From Thomasclavelia spiroformis (GTDB taxonomy: Bacteria > Bacillota_I > Bacilli_A > Erysipelotrichales > Coprobacillaceae), in NCBI GenBank assembly GCA_018369555.1, contig JAGZCC010000013.1, positions 1-44,320 of the forward strand: a stretch of 44,320 bases of DNA, written 5' to 3'. The notes below the pieces were generated by a model. The model was not told the DNA's origin, made no database searches, and saw only the letters and a list, made by a program, of their open reading frames with translations. The position numbers were made by a program, and so were the translations under genes. This document shows, piece by piece, positions 34,459-42,172 of this stretch; within the stretch, counting starts at the first letter, position 1; each line of letters opens with the position of its first letter.

Positions 34459-35775
34459 ATGAAATTAAAGAAATTAATATCGTCATTGTTAGTACTGACA
34501 ATTTTTTTATCAACATATTCAGGTATTATTCAAGTAAAAGCTATTGACTTTGAAGGTAATGAAGATAAATATATGAATTTATGTTCTTCAGCAAATATCT
34601 CTAGAAATAACGAATCTACTTGTAAACAATTTAATAAGTATTTAAAACAAAAAAATAAAGATTTAAATTCTCAACTAGCAAATCAAAAACAAGCTGCTAG
34701 TGATACTAAATCTACACTAGAAAGTGTACAAAAAGAATTAGAAACAATTAATCAACAAATTAATGATAGAGAAGCAGAAATAAATTATTTAACTACTACT
34801 ATCAATAACTTACAAGCAAGCATTGAAAAAAATAATAATATATTAAAAGATCGTATGTATGCAATGCAATCATACACTAATGAAAATACATATATTGATT
34901 TTATTTTTGGTGCATCAAGTTTTTCTGATATGTTTTCTCGAATTGAAGGTTTTAATGAATTAACTAAAAATGATCAAGACTTAGTTAAAGAGCTTAGCCA
35001 ACAAAGAGAACAAGTTAAAGAACAACAAAAAACTTTAGAAAGCGCAAAAGCTGTTTTAGTTAGTCAACAAAACAAGCAAAAAGCTTTGCAAACCAAATAT
35101 ACTGCTTTATTAGAAAAGCAAAATAAAGATATTGCATATACTCAAAATGCAATCTATGACTACGGAGAAATGACAGAAGAATTAAATGCAGCTATTGAAG
35201 AATTCAATAAAAACGCATATGAAACTCCTGCTCCTCCTCCACCACCACCTATTAATAACAACAACAATAACAACAACAATAACAACAATAATGACAACAA
35301 TAATGACAATAATAGCAATAACGGTAACAACGATAACAATAACGAAGAAACAGCTCCACCAAGCGTTGGAAATTTAGGTGAAAAAATCTATGCTGCAGCC
35401 TACGCTAAATTAGGAAGATTATATTGGTGGGGAAAATCAGGTCCCGATTATTTTGATTGTTCTGGACTTGTTTATTGGTCATTAAAGCAAGCAGGTGTTC
35501 CTGGTGGACGTGGAACTGCTGCTAGTTATTCAAAAAAATGGTCAGCGGTCAGCTTTAATAATTCACAAACCGGTGATTTAGTATGTTTTGGTAGCCCTGC
35601 GTATCATATTGGAATCGTAATTCTTAATAGTGATGGTAGTCGTTCTATGATTCATGCCGGTGGAGGCGATAGCTCTACCCACGGTAATAACTCAAACGCT
35701 AAAGTAAAAATTTCTTCAATAGAACCTGGTTCATATTATTATTCTAGAATTTCTACAATTAGAAGAGTTAGTTAA
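34459..35775 (+). CDS. Secreted peptidoglycan hydrolase, paralogue with Asn-rich linker
   Basis: A 438-residue paralogue of the preceding gene with the same plan: signal peptide ending VKA, the N-terminal DFEGNEDKYMNLCSS...STCKQF motif, coiled coil with LKDRMYAMQSYTNENTYIDF, then a low-complexity linker of Pro followed by ~35 residues almost all Asn and Asp, and NlpC/P60 with Cys in YFDCSGLVYWSLKQ and His in YHIGIVIL. The linker replaces the Ala/Ser-rich one of the paralogue. GAGGTG precedes the ATG. Tandem duplication followed by divergence of linker and catalytic domain is likely. Confidence 0.92.
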   Translation: MKLKKLISSLLVLTIFLSTYSGIIQVKAIDFEGNEDKYMNLCSSANISRNNESTCKQFNKYLKQKNKDLNSQLANQKQAASDTKSTLESVQKELETINQQINDREAEINYLTTTINNLQASIEKNNNILKDRMYAMQSYTNENTYIDFIFGASSFSDMFSRIEGFNELTKNDQDLVKELSQQREQVKEQQKTLESAKAVLVSQQNKQKALQTKYTALLEKQNKDIAYTQNAIYDYGEMTEELNAAIEEFNKNAYETPAPPPPPPINNNNNNNNNNNNNDNNNDNNSNNGNNDNNNEETAPPSVGNLGEKIYAAAYAKLGRLYWWGKSGPDYFDCSGLVYWSLKQAGVPGGRGTAASYSKKWSAVSFNNSQTGDLVCFGSPAYHIGIVILNSDGSRSMIHAGGGDSSTHGNNSNAKVKISSIEPGSYYYSRISTIRRVS

Positions 35776-35804
35776 CACTGATTTTAAAATCAGTGTTTTT
35801 TTTT
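35774..35804 (+). terminator. Strong terminator after the second NlpC/P60 gene
   Basis: Perfect 10-bp palindrome CACTGATTTT/AAAATCAGTG (35776-35795) followed by nine Ts. Confidence 0.9.
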
Positions 35805-35833
35805 ATTTAATTATTCAAATATATTAAACATAG

Positions 35834-35842
35834 TGATATAAT
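35834..35842 (+). promoter_or_regulatory. Extended -10 promoter of lrgAB
   Basis: TGATATAAT, with TTCAAA 17 bases upstream of the TATAAT as a weak -35 (35814-35819). Confidence 0.5.
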
Positions 35843-35864
35843 TTTTCAAAGAATGGGGGTTATT

Positions 35865-36227
35865 ATGAAATACATACATCAATTTTTAATTATTATAACT
35901 ATTTCTTTTATAGGTGAATTATTAAGTATATTATTACCTTTTCCAATACCAGCCAGTGTATATGGTTTAATAATTATGCTTATTTGTCTATTTACAAAAA
36001 TTATTAAATTAAATCAAATTGAAGAAACAGCTGATTGGCTGATACTTATCATGCCTTTATTATTTGTTCCTTCAGCTGTTAGTTTGATTAATGTTGCTGA
36101 TACACTGTTACAAGATATTTTAATCATTAGTGTAATTACCTTAGTTAGTACAATTGTTGTAATGCTTGTAACAGGCAAAATAGCTCAATCAATCATTGAA
36201 AGAAAGGAACAAAATAAAAATGGATAA
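35865..36227 (+). CDS. lrgA: CidA/LrgA family holin-like protein
   Basis: A 120-residue membrane protein with four helices, of the CidA/LrgA family: FIGELLSILLPFPIPASVYGLIIML, WLILIMPLLFVPSAVSLI and a C-terminal helix with a charged end. Holin- or antiholin-like, it modulates murein hydrolase release and, in some species, pyruvate uptake. GGGGGT precedes the ATG at 35865; the ATG at 35853 overlaps that site. LrgA and CidA cannot be told apart here. It overlaps lrgB by eight bases. Confidence 0.9.
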   Translation: MKYIHQFLIIITISFIGELLSILLPFPIPASVYGLIIMLICLFTKIIKLNQIEETADWLILIMPLLFVPSAVSLINVADTLLQDILIISVITLVSTIVVMLVTGKIAQSIIERKEQNKNG

Positions 36228-36912
36228 AATATTTATAGACACTGTATATTTTGGAAGCGTAATAAGCCTATTAACGTATTGGCTTGCAACAAAAATAAGA
36301 AAAAAATTACCGTATCCCATATTTAATCCACTATTAATTAGTGCAATTACTACAATTACCATTTTAATTATTTTTGATATCGATTTTGAAACATATAATC
36401 AAGGTGCGCAATTCATTACCATGCTACTAACACCTTCTACAGTTTGTTTAGCTGTACCATTATACAAACAAATAAGAATATTAATTAAATACTTAGACGC
36501 TATTTTAATTAGTATTTTCTCTGGGACACTTGCTGGAATGTTTTCAATCTTTATTATGTGTTTAATAATGAAAGCTGATCCCGCTATTTATTATTCTTTA
36601 TTACCTAAATCAATTACTACTGCTATTGCAATAGGTGTTGCTGATAAAATTGGCGGTATATCAACAATTACCGTTGGTGTTGTAATTGTTACTGGTATTC
36701 TAGGTGCTATTATTGCAAAAAGTATTTTTAAATTATTTAAAATTAAGCATCCTGTTGCCATTGGCTTATCATTAGGTAATAGTGCTCATGCAATTGGTAC
36801 TGCAAAAGCCATTGAATTTGGAGAAATAGAAGGAGCAATGAGTAGTTTATCTATTGTTATAGCAGGCTTAATAACAGTTTTTATGGCACCAATTATGGCT
36901 TCGTTATTTTAA
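36220..36912 (+). CDS. lrgB: LrgB family protein
   Basis: A 230-residue membrane partner of LrgA/CidA with about six to seven helices: PYPIFNPLLISA, LTPSTVCLAVPLYKQ, LPKSITTAIAIGVADKIGG and GNSAHAIGTAKAIEFGE are family landmarks. The ATG at 36220 lies inside the end of lrgA with AAAGGA upstream; the ATG at 36196 is deep in lrgA and rejected. No LytTR-type regulator gene, the usual controller of lrgAB, is adjacent. Confidence 0.93.
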   Translation: MDKIFIDTVYFGSVISLLTYWLATKIRKKLPYPIFNPLLISAITTITILIIFDIDFETYNQGAQFITMLLTPSTVCLAVPLYKQIRILIKYLDAILISIFSGTLAGMFSIFIMCLIMKADPAIYYSLLPKSITTAIAIGVADKIGGISTITVGVVIVTGILGAIIAKSIFKLFKIKHPVAIGLSLGNSAHAIGTAKAIEFGEIEGAMSSLSIVIAGLITVFMAPIMASLF

Positions 36913-36954
36913 ATTAAAAGATTGTAGGAATTAATTCTTACAATCTTTTAATTT
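36911..36954 (+). terminator. Terminator after lrgB
   Basis: AAATTAAAAGATTGTA (36911-36926) pairs with TACAATCTTTTAATTT (36939-36954), with further pairing inside the loop. Confidence 0.8.
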
Positions 36955-36962
36955 AAAATAAT

Positions 36963-36988
36963 AAAAAGGTTGGAATAAAATCCAACCT
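36963..36988 (-). terminator. Terminator of gapA
   Basis: AGGTTGGA (36967-36974) pairs with TCCAACCT (36981-36988); a T run follows on the minus strand. Confidence 0.85.
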
Positions 36989-37004
36989 CTAATATTCAAC
37001 TTAA

Positions 37005-38021
37005 TTATTTAGTTAATTCAGCAAAATATTTAATTGTTCTAACCATGTTAGAAGTGTATGAATTTTCATTATCATACCAAGCAACAGTTTGAACTTCAGT
37101 AGTTCCGTTATCTAATGGTTTAACCATAGTTTGAGTTGCATCAAATAAAGAACCATATGTAATTCCGATAATATCAGAAGATACTAATTGTTCTTCAGTA
37201 TATCCAAATGATGGAGTAGTTGCTGCTTTCATAGCTGCATTTACTTGTTCAACTGTAACTTCACCTTCAACAACTGAAGTTAAAATTGTAGTTGATCCTG
37301 TTGGAACAGGTACACGTTGAGCTGAACCGATTAATTTACCATTTAATTCTGGAATTACTAATCCAATAGCTTTAGCTGCACCAGTTGAGTTAGGAACGAT
37401 ATTAACTGCAGCTGCACGAGCTCTTCTTAAATCACCTTTTCTATGAGGTCCATCTAATACCATTTGGTCACCAGTATAAGCATGTACTGTTAACATGATA
37501 CCAGATTTAATTGGAGCTAAGTTATTTAAAGCGTTAGCCATAGGTGCTAAACAGTTAGTTGTACAAGAAGCTGCAGAGATAATTGTATCTTCAGCAGTTA
37601 ATACACCTTCGTTTACACCGAATACTACTGTTGGTAAATCATTTCCAGCTGGAGCAGAGATAACAACTTTTTTAGCTCCTGCATCGATATGAGCTTGAGA
37701 TTTAGCTTTAGAAGTATAGAAACCTGTACATTCTAATACTACGTCTACACCTAATTCACCCCAAGGTAATTTAGAAGCATCTGCTTCTGCATAGATTTTA
37801 ATTTCTTTACCATCAACAGTGATAGCTCCTTCACCAGCTTCTACTGTATCAGCTAAAGCATATTTACCTTGTGCTGAATCATATTTTAATAAGTGTGCTA
37901 ACATTTTAGGATCAGTTAAATCGTTGATTGCAACAACTTCATATCCTTCAGCACCAAACATTTGTCTAAATGCAAGACGTCCAATACGTCCAAATCCATT
38001 AATAGCTACTTTTACTGCCAT
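37005..38021 (-). CDS. gap: Glyceraldehyde-3-phosphate dehydrogenase, type I
   Basis: A 338-residue glycolytic enzyme converting glyceraldehyde-3-phosphate to 1,3-bisphosphoglycerate. NGFGRIGRLAFRQMF is the NAD site, SAASCTTNCLAP has the catalytic Cys, HAYTGDQMVLDGPH and RARAAAVNIVPNSTGAAKA follow, and the end reads WYDNENSYTSNMVRT. The codon set is narrower than in neighbouring genes, as expected for a highly expressed protein. AAGGAGG precedes the ATG. Single gene with its own promoter and terminator; no cggR or pgk is adjacent. Confidence 0.97.
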   Translation of the reverse strand: MAVKVAINGFGRIGRLAFRQMFGAEGYEVVAINDLTDPKMLAHLLKYDSAQGKYALADTVEAGEGAITVDGKEIKIYAEADASKLPWGELGVDVVLECTGFYTSKAKSQAHIDAGAKKVVISAPAGNDLPTVVFGVNEGVLTAEDTIISAASCTTNCLAPMANALNNLAPIKSGIMLTVHAYTGDQMVLDGPHRKGDLRRARAAAVNIVPNSTGAAKAIGLVIPELNGKLIGSAQRVPVPTGSTTILTSVVEGEVTVEQVNAAMKAATTPSFGYTEEQLVSSDIIGITYGSLFDATQTMVKPLDNGTTEVQTVAWYDNENSYTSNMVRTIKYFAELTK

Positions 38022-38057
38022 TCTATATATTCCTCCTTGAATCGTTTTTATGAACTT

Positions 38058-38105
38058 ATTATATTCCAGAAACTAAAGAAAAGCAACTAATGAAACGGTT
38101 TTCAT
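38058..38105 (-). promoter_or_regulatory. gap promoter with cre-like palindrome
   Basis: Minus strand TTGCTT (38081-38086), 17 bases, TATAAT (38058-38063). Immediately upstream, ATGAAAACCGTTTCAT (38090-38105, minus) fits the catabolite-responsive cre consensus at all but one position. Confidence 0.55.
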
Positions 38106-38316
38106 TTAAAAAAATTATCTTTTTATCAGAAAGTGAAACCATTAGTACTCTTATCCACTAATATCTTAACCATATTTAAAGTTATATAAACAAAATATTT
38201 CCAATTCACCTGTACTATTCAAACTTTTTACCACCCAGAAAAATAATTTTAATTAAATATGTACTAAAATGAATAATTAAAAATTTAATATCTATACTTA
38301 AATATGGAGGTATAAT

Positions 38317-38889
38317 ATGCATTTAATTCCAACAGTTATCGAAAAAACAAATCAACACGAATATGCTTATGACATATATTCTAGATTATTAGAAGATCGT
38401 ATTATCTTATTAACTGGCACAATTGATGATAAAATGGCAAGTAGCATTGTTGGTCAACTTCTTTATTTAGAATCCATTGATAATAACGCCGATATTTATA
38501 TGTATATAAATTCCCCAGGCGGTAGTATCAATGCCGGCATGGCCATATATGATACTATGAATTTTATAAAATGTGATGTATCAACTATCGTAATTGGAAT
38601 GGCTGCAAGTATGGCTGCCTTTTTGTTAAGTGCTGGTACAAGAGGTAAACGTTGTAGCTTACCAAACAGTGAAATTATGATTCATCAGCCACTTGGAGCA
38701 TTTGAGGGACAAGCCAGCGATATTGAAATCAGTGCCAAAAGAATTTTAAAACAAAAAGAAAAGCTAAATAAAATTTTGAGTCAAAATACAAATCAGCCAC
38801 TATCAAAAATAATTTTAGATACAGATCGTGATTATTTTTTAGAGCCTGATGAAGCTTTAGATTATGGTATAATCGATGAAATAATATAA
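38317..38889 (+). CDS. clpP: ATP-dependent Clp protease proteolytic subunit
   Basis: A 190-residue serine protease subunit that forms the Clp barrel with ClpX/ClpC. The catalytic triad is Ser98 (GMAASMAAFLL), His123 (IMIHQPLG) and Asp172 (DTDRDYFL); INSPGGSINAGMAIYDTM is the substrate-strand region. The N terminus LIPTVIEKTNQHEYAYDIYSRLLEDRII is family-typical. GGAGG precedes the ATG. No CtsR-type heptad repeat is obvious upstream. Confidence 0.96.
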   Translation: MHLIPTVIEKTNQHEYAYDIYSRLLEDRIILLTGTIDDKMASSIVGQLLYLESIDNNADIYMYINSPGGSINAGMAIYDTMNFIKCDVSTIVIGMAASMAAFLLSAGTRGKRCSLPNSEIMIHQPLGAFEGQASDIEISAKRILKQKEKLNKILSQNTNQPLSKIILDTDRDYFLEPDEALDYGIIDEII

Positions 38890-38917
38890 TAGCTAAAGAA
38901 TCTTCTTTAGCTATTAT
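38886..38917. terminator. Bidirectional terminator between clpP and the MerR gene
   Basis: ATAATAGCTAAAGAA (38886-38900) pairs perfectly with TTCTTTAGCTATTAT (38903-38917), starting within the clpP stop codon and ending beside the MerR-gene stop. Confidence 0.8.
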
Positions 38918-38918
38918 A

Positions 38919-39368
38919 TTATTGTAAATTACGTATTTTTTGTCGAATAATTCTTAAATCTTCAGGTAATTCATCATCTGAAATATTATCTACAATTTCT
39001 GTATTACCTACTGATTTAGCAGTTTCATAATACCAACATTTAAACTTAATTGTATCCAACGCCTCTTCTAATTGTTTTACTTGTTTTTCAACTTCACTTT
39101 TTTGATTTTGAAATAACGCTAAACGTTCATCAATTATTTTATCTCCTTGAATTACTAAAAAAATAAACTTACGAATATCTTTTATCTGCATTCCTGTTTT
39201 TTTTAGACAATGAATGATTTTTAAAAATTCATAATCTTTATCTTTAAATATACGTATTCCACCTTTTGTACGTTCTACAAAAGGCAACAAACCTTCTTTA
39301 TCATAATAACGAATCGTTGATGGTGAAACATTTAACATTTTTGCAATTTCTCCTATTGTATATGACAT
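38919..39368 (-). CDS. MerR-family transcriptional regulator
   Basis: A 149-residue MerR protein: IGEIAKMLNVSPSTIRYYDKEGLLPF HTH, wing RTKGGIRIFKDKD, then a coiled-coil dimer helix (~80-110) and a C-terminal tail with one Cys (FKCWYYE). It is of the AdhR/YcgE type, which often answers to aldehydes or redox stress and controls an adjacent oxidoreductase; none is adjacent here. A matching palindrome lies upstream (39416-39441), so autoregulation is likely. Confidence 0.88.
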   Translation of the reverse strand: MSYTIGEIAKMLNVSPSTIRYYDKEGLLPFVERTKGGIRIFKDKDYEFLKIIHCLKKTGMQIKDIRKFIFLVIQGDKIIDERLALFQNQKSEVEKQVKQLEEALDTIKFKCWYYETAKSVGNTEIVDNISDDELPEDLRIIRQKIRNLQ

Positions 39369-39415
39369 AGTTTTAAAAATCCTTTCTAATAATTTTTATT
39401 AAAACAAAAAATTTC

Positions 39416-39441
39416 ATTTAAAGTTAACTTCAACTTTTAAG
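39416..39441 (-). promoter_or_regulatory. MerR-type operator upstream of the MerR gene
   Basis: The perfect core palindrome AAGTTAACTT (39421-39430) lies within a longer imperfect dyad CTTAAAAGTTGAAGTTAACT... on the minus strand, like known operators of the AdhR branch. Confidence 0.55.
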
Positions 39442-39856
39442 GTGCTTTCAAAATATATAAATCTATAAAAATATTGTCAAAAAATTACTAAATTTAGAAA
39501 TTTATTTTAGTAAGATCTCATAAAATACTTTTTTATAAACTATACCAAAGCGGTATACATTACAAGAAGATCTACAAAAAAAATATTATTCACACCTAAA
39601 AAATGTTAATCACAAAATTATTCTTAGAAGCATTTTTTTAATACACTAGGATAAATCATAAACAATATTTTTAAATAAAAATGATAATCCTTTAACTATA
39701 TTATAGAATAATTATTAAAATCATTTATCAAAATAATAATAAACAATTTAACTAATTATTAACCACAAAATATGCTTCTGTAAACAACATCTTGATTTTA
39801 AACATAAACACCTTAGCCACTAAGAACCACTTTCACCTTAGATATATGATGTAAAA
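39442..39856. other. Gene-free AT-rich stretch
   Basis: About 415 bases without a supported ORF on either strand. The only notable element is TATACC-AAAGC-GGTATA (39541-39557), an inverted repeat that could be an operator; no promoter can be assigned to it. Confidence 0.5.
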
Positions 39857-39879
39857 AAAGCTAGATACGATCTAGCTTT
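39857..39879 (-). terminator. Terminator of the argS-rpoE-small ORF unit
   Basis: Perfect stem AAAGCTAGAT (39857-39866)/ATCTAGCTTT (39870-39879), loop ACG, followed by seven Ts on the minus strand. The stop codon of the 43-codon ORF is inside the stem. Confidence 0.88.
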
Positions 39880-40003
39880 CATAACATCTTGTTCTTTTGT
39901 ATTCATAAGCCAGTAAGCATGTTAACATAAACATTCCTCCTGGTAAACAAAAAACAATAAAATGATACCACTTTAATTTAATCCCTTTAAATCGACTAAA
40001 CAC
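39872..40003 (-). CDS. Small membrane protein, 43 residues, unknown function
   Basis: A 43-codon frame from a GTG at 40003 with AGGGA eight bases before it, to a TAG at 39872-39874. The product has a basic start (SRFKGIKLKWYHF), one hydrophobic segment (~14-32: HFIVFCLPGGMFMLTCLLA) and a basic tail EYKRTRCYES: a typical single-pass small membrane protein, N-in by charge. It begins 51 bases after rpoE with no terminator between, and its stop codon lies in the terminator stem. An internal ATG at ~39934, preceded by CAGGAGG, would give only the last 18 residues. Not recognised. Confidence 0.55.
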   Translation of the reverse strand: MFSRFKGIKLKWYHFIVFCLPGGMFMLTCLLAYEYKRTRCYES

Positions 40004-40054
40004 TTTTAATTTCCCTGTTCACTTTATAATAATAACAAACTACACCAAATAAAA

Positions 40055-40399
40055 TTAATTATAGTCATCTTCAATTGTTGAATCAATATCTTCATCAGGT
40101 TCTTCTGGTACATCTTCTTCTTCAGCATAAATATCATTCATATCAATATGAACCTCACTAAATGTATGACGACTTCTTAAATCCCAATTATTTTCACCAA
40201 CTGTAATAAAACGTCCATCTAAAGTAATATTAGTATAAAACAATGATTCTTTTTCATTTCTTTTTTCTTCATCAAATTTTTTCATTTGACAAACTTCATC
40301 CCACAATTTATAAAAATTAACTGCTGTTTTCTTCTTTGCCATTAATTCATATGCTACATCAACCATAGACATATTATAATATCTATCCATACTATCCAT
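40055..40399 (-). CDS. rpoE: DNA-directed RNA polymerase subunit delta
   Basis: A 114-residue delta subunit, specific to Firmicutes, which raises polymerase recycling and promoter selectivity. An N-terminal HARE-HTH domain (VDVAYELMAKKKTAVNFYKLWDEV, then LFYTNITLDGRFITVGENNWDLRSRHTF) is followed by an acidic tail (YAEEEDVPEEPDEDIDSTIEDD), shorter than in Bacillus. AGGAGG precedes the ATG. The gap to argS is 12 bases; the neighbourhood argS-rpoE occurs in other low-GC Firmicutes. Confidence 0.93.
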   Translation of the reverse strand: MDSMDRYYNMSMVDVAYELMAKKKTAVNFYKLWDEVCQMKKFDEEKRNEKESLFYTNITLDGRFITVGENNWDLRSRHTFSEVHIDMNDIYAEEEDVPEEPDEDIDSTIEDDYN

Positions 40400-40411
40400 C
40401 TTTAAATCCTC

Positions 40412-42073
40412 CTACATTTTTTCTGGGGCACTTACACCAATTAAATTCAATGCATTTGACATTGTTATTCTAGTTGCCTCAACTAATGATAATCTTTGTT
40501 TACTTAATTCTAAATTATTTTCATCGATAACATAACATTCATTATAAAAACTATGAAACAATTGTGCTAAACGCTGAATATAATTAGCAATTTTATGTGG
40601 TGCTCTATTAATAGCACTATCCACAATTACATTTCTAAATTCGTTAATATGTTTAACTAATTCAATTTCTTTATTATTAACTAACAAATCAAATTTATCA
40701 CTATATTCAATCTTTGCTCTATCTGCCTGAGTTTTAATTGAACACATTCTTGCATGAGCATATTGTGCATAATAAACAGGATTTTCATTTGAATGAGATT
40801 TAGCTAATCCAATATCAAAATCAAAAGGTGTATTAGCTGCTTTTGATACAAAGAAATAACGTGTAGCATCAACTCCAATTTCTTCAATCAAATCCTTAAT
40901 AGTTACTGCATTTCCAGTTCTTTTAGACATTTTAACCGGTTCACCATTATTCATCATTCTAACCATTTGAATAATATCAATATTTAATTGATCAGCATTA
41001 TATCCAAGAGCTTGAATAGCTGCTTTCATACGATTAATATATCCATGATGATCAGCGCCTAATAAATCAACCAAATATTCATATCCGCGATCTAATTTAT
41101 TTAAATGATAAGCAATATCCGGTGTCAAATAAGTATATGAACCATCGCTTTTAATTAGTACACGATTTTTATCATCATCAAATTCAGTTGATTTAAACCA
41201 TAATGCCCCATCTTCTTCATACGTATATCCCGCGGCTTTTAATTTCTCAATTGTTGGTACAACTTTATTTTCTTCATACAAAGAAGTTTCTGAAAACCAA
41301 ACATCAAAAGAAACTCTAAATTCATTTAAAATATCTTTTATCTTTTGTAATTCATATTCAATTCCCTTAGCTCTAAAATAAGCAATTGCTTTATCTTCAG
41401 GTAATCCTAAATACTTATCACCTTCAATTTCTTTAATTTTATTTGCAATATCAACAATATCTTTACCATGATATCCATCTTCTGGCATCATTACCTCTTT
41501 ACCAAAAGCCTGTTGATAGCGTGCATATAAAGATAATGCTAAATTATGAATTTGATTTCCTGCATCATTTATATAATATTCACGTGTAACATCATAACCT
41601 GCTGCTTCCATAATACGACAAATACTATCCCCAACAGCCGCACCTTTAGCATGGCCTAAATGTAAATCTCCAGTTGGATTAGCAGAAACAAACTCTACAT
41701 TATATTTAATCCCATTTCCATAATTACTTTTACCATAATTTTCTTTTTCTTCTAATACTTCTTTTATAATTGATGTCATTGCATCTTTTGCTAAAAATAA
41801 ATTGATAAATCCTGGACCCGCTATTTCTATCTTTTCAATATTGGCAGTTTCTTTATCTATCGCTTCTACTATTGCAGTAGCAATTTCACGTGGATTTCTT
41901 CTTAATAATTTTGTTAATTGCATTGCTAAGTTTGTTGAATAATCACCATGTGTTTTATCTCTAGGAATCTCAATTATAATATTTTCTTGATCATAATCAT
42001 CCACAAATCCACATGATATTATTGCTTTTTTCAATACATTTTTTAAAGTTGCTTCTATCTTATTAATTGCCAT
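40412..42073 (-). CDS. argS: Arginyl-tRNA synthetase
   Basis: A 553-residue class I synthetase that charges tRNA-Arg. It has the N-terminal additional domain (~1-100), FVSANPTGDLHLGHAKGAAVGD with the HIGH motif, VKMSKRTGNAVT (KMSKS-type loop) and the C-terminal anticodon-binding DALR domain with YAHARMCSI. Normal length. No T-box leader is visible in the 99 bases before it. Confidence 0.97.
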   Translation of the reverse strand: MAINKIEATLKNVLKKAIISCGFVDDYDQENIIIEIPRDKTHGDYSTNLAMQLTKLLRRNPREIATAIVEAIDKETANIEKIEIAGPGFINLFLAKDAMTSIIKEVLEEKENYGKSNYGNGIKYNVEFVSANPTGDLHLGHAKGAAVGDSICRIMEAAGYDVTREYYINDAGNQIHNLALSLYARYQQAFGKEVMMPEDGYHGKDIVDIANKIKEIEGDKYLGLPEDKAIAYFRAKGIEYELQKIKDILNEFRVSFDVWFSETSLYEENKVVPTIEKLKAAGYTYEEDGALWFKSTEFDDDKNRVLIKSDGSYTYLTPDIAYHLNKLDRGYEYLVDLLGADHHGYINRMKAAIQALGYNADQLNIDIIQMVRMMNNGEPVKMSKRTGNAVTIKDLIEEIGVDATRYFFVSKAANTPFDFDIGLAKSHSNENPVYYAQYAHARMCSIKTQADRAKIEYSDKFDLLVNNKEIELVKHINEFRNVIVDSAINRAPHKIANYIQRLAQLFHSFYNECYVIDENNLELSKQRLSLVEATRITMSNALNLIGVSAPEKM

Positions 42074-42172
42074 TATTGTCCTCCTTACGTTTTTACCACA
42101 TATCTTTATTAAATTACCATTAAAGCCTCATTAAGTCAATGTTTTTAAAACAATTTATCCAAAAACTATCCC

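Noticed and set aside
35186..35377. Rightward ORF overlapping the Asn-rich linker (Leu/Ile/Thr repeats)
   Set aside because: It is the shifted frame of the AAC/AAT repeat inside the NlpC/P60 gene, without a ribosome site.
42074..42172. T-box leader upstream of argS
   Set aside because: The gap is only 99 bases and lacks a T-box-like conserved segment and terminator hairpin.
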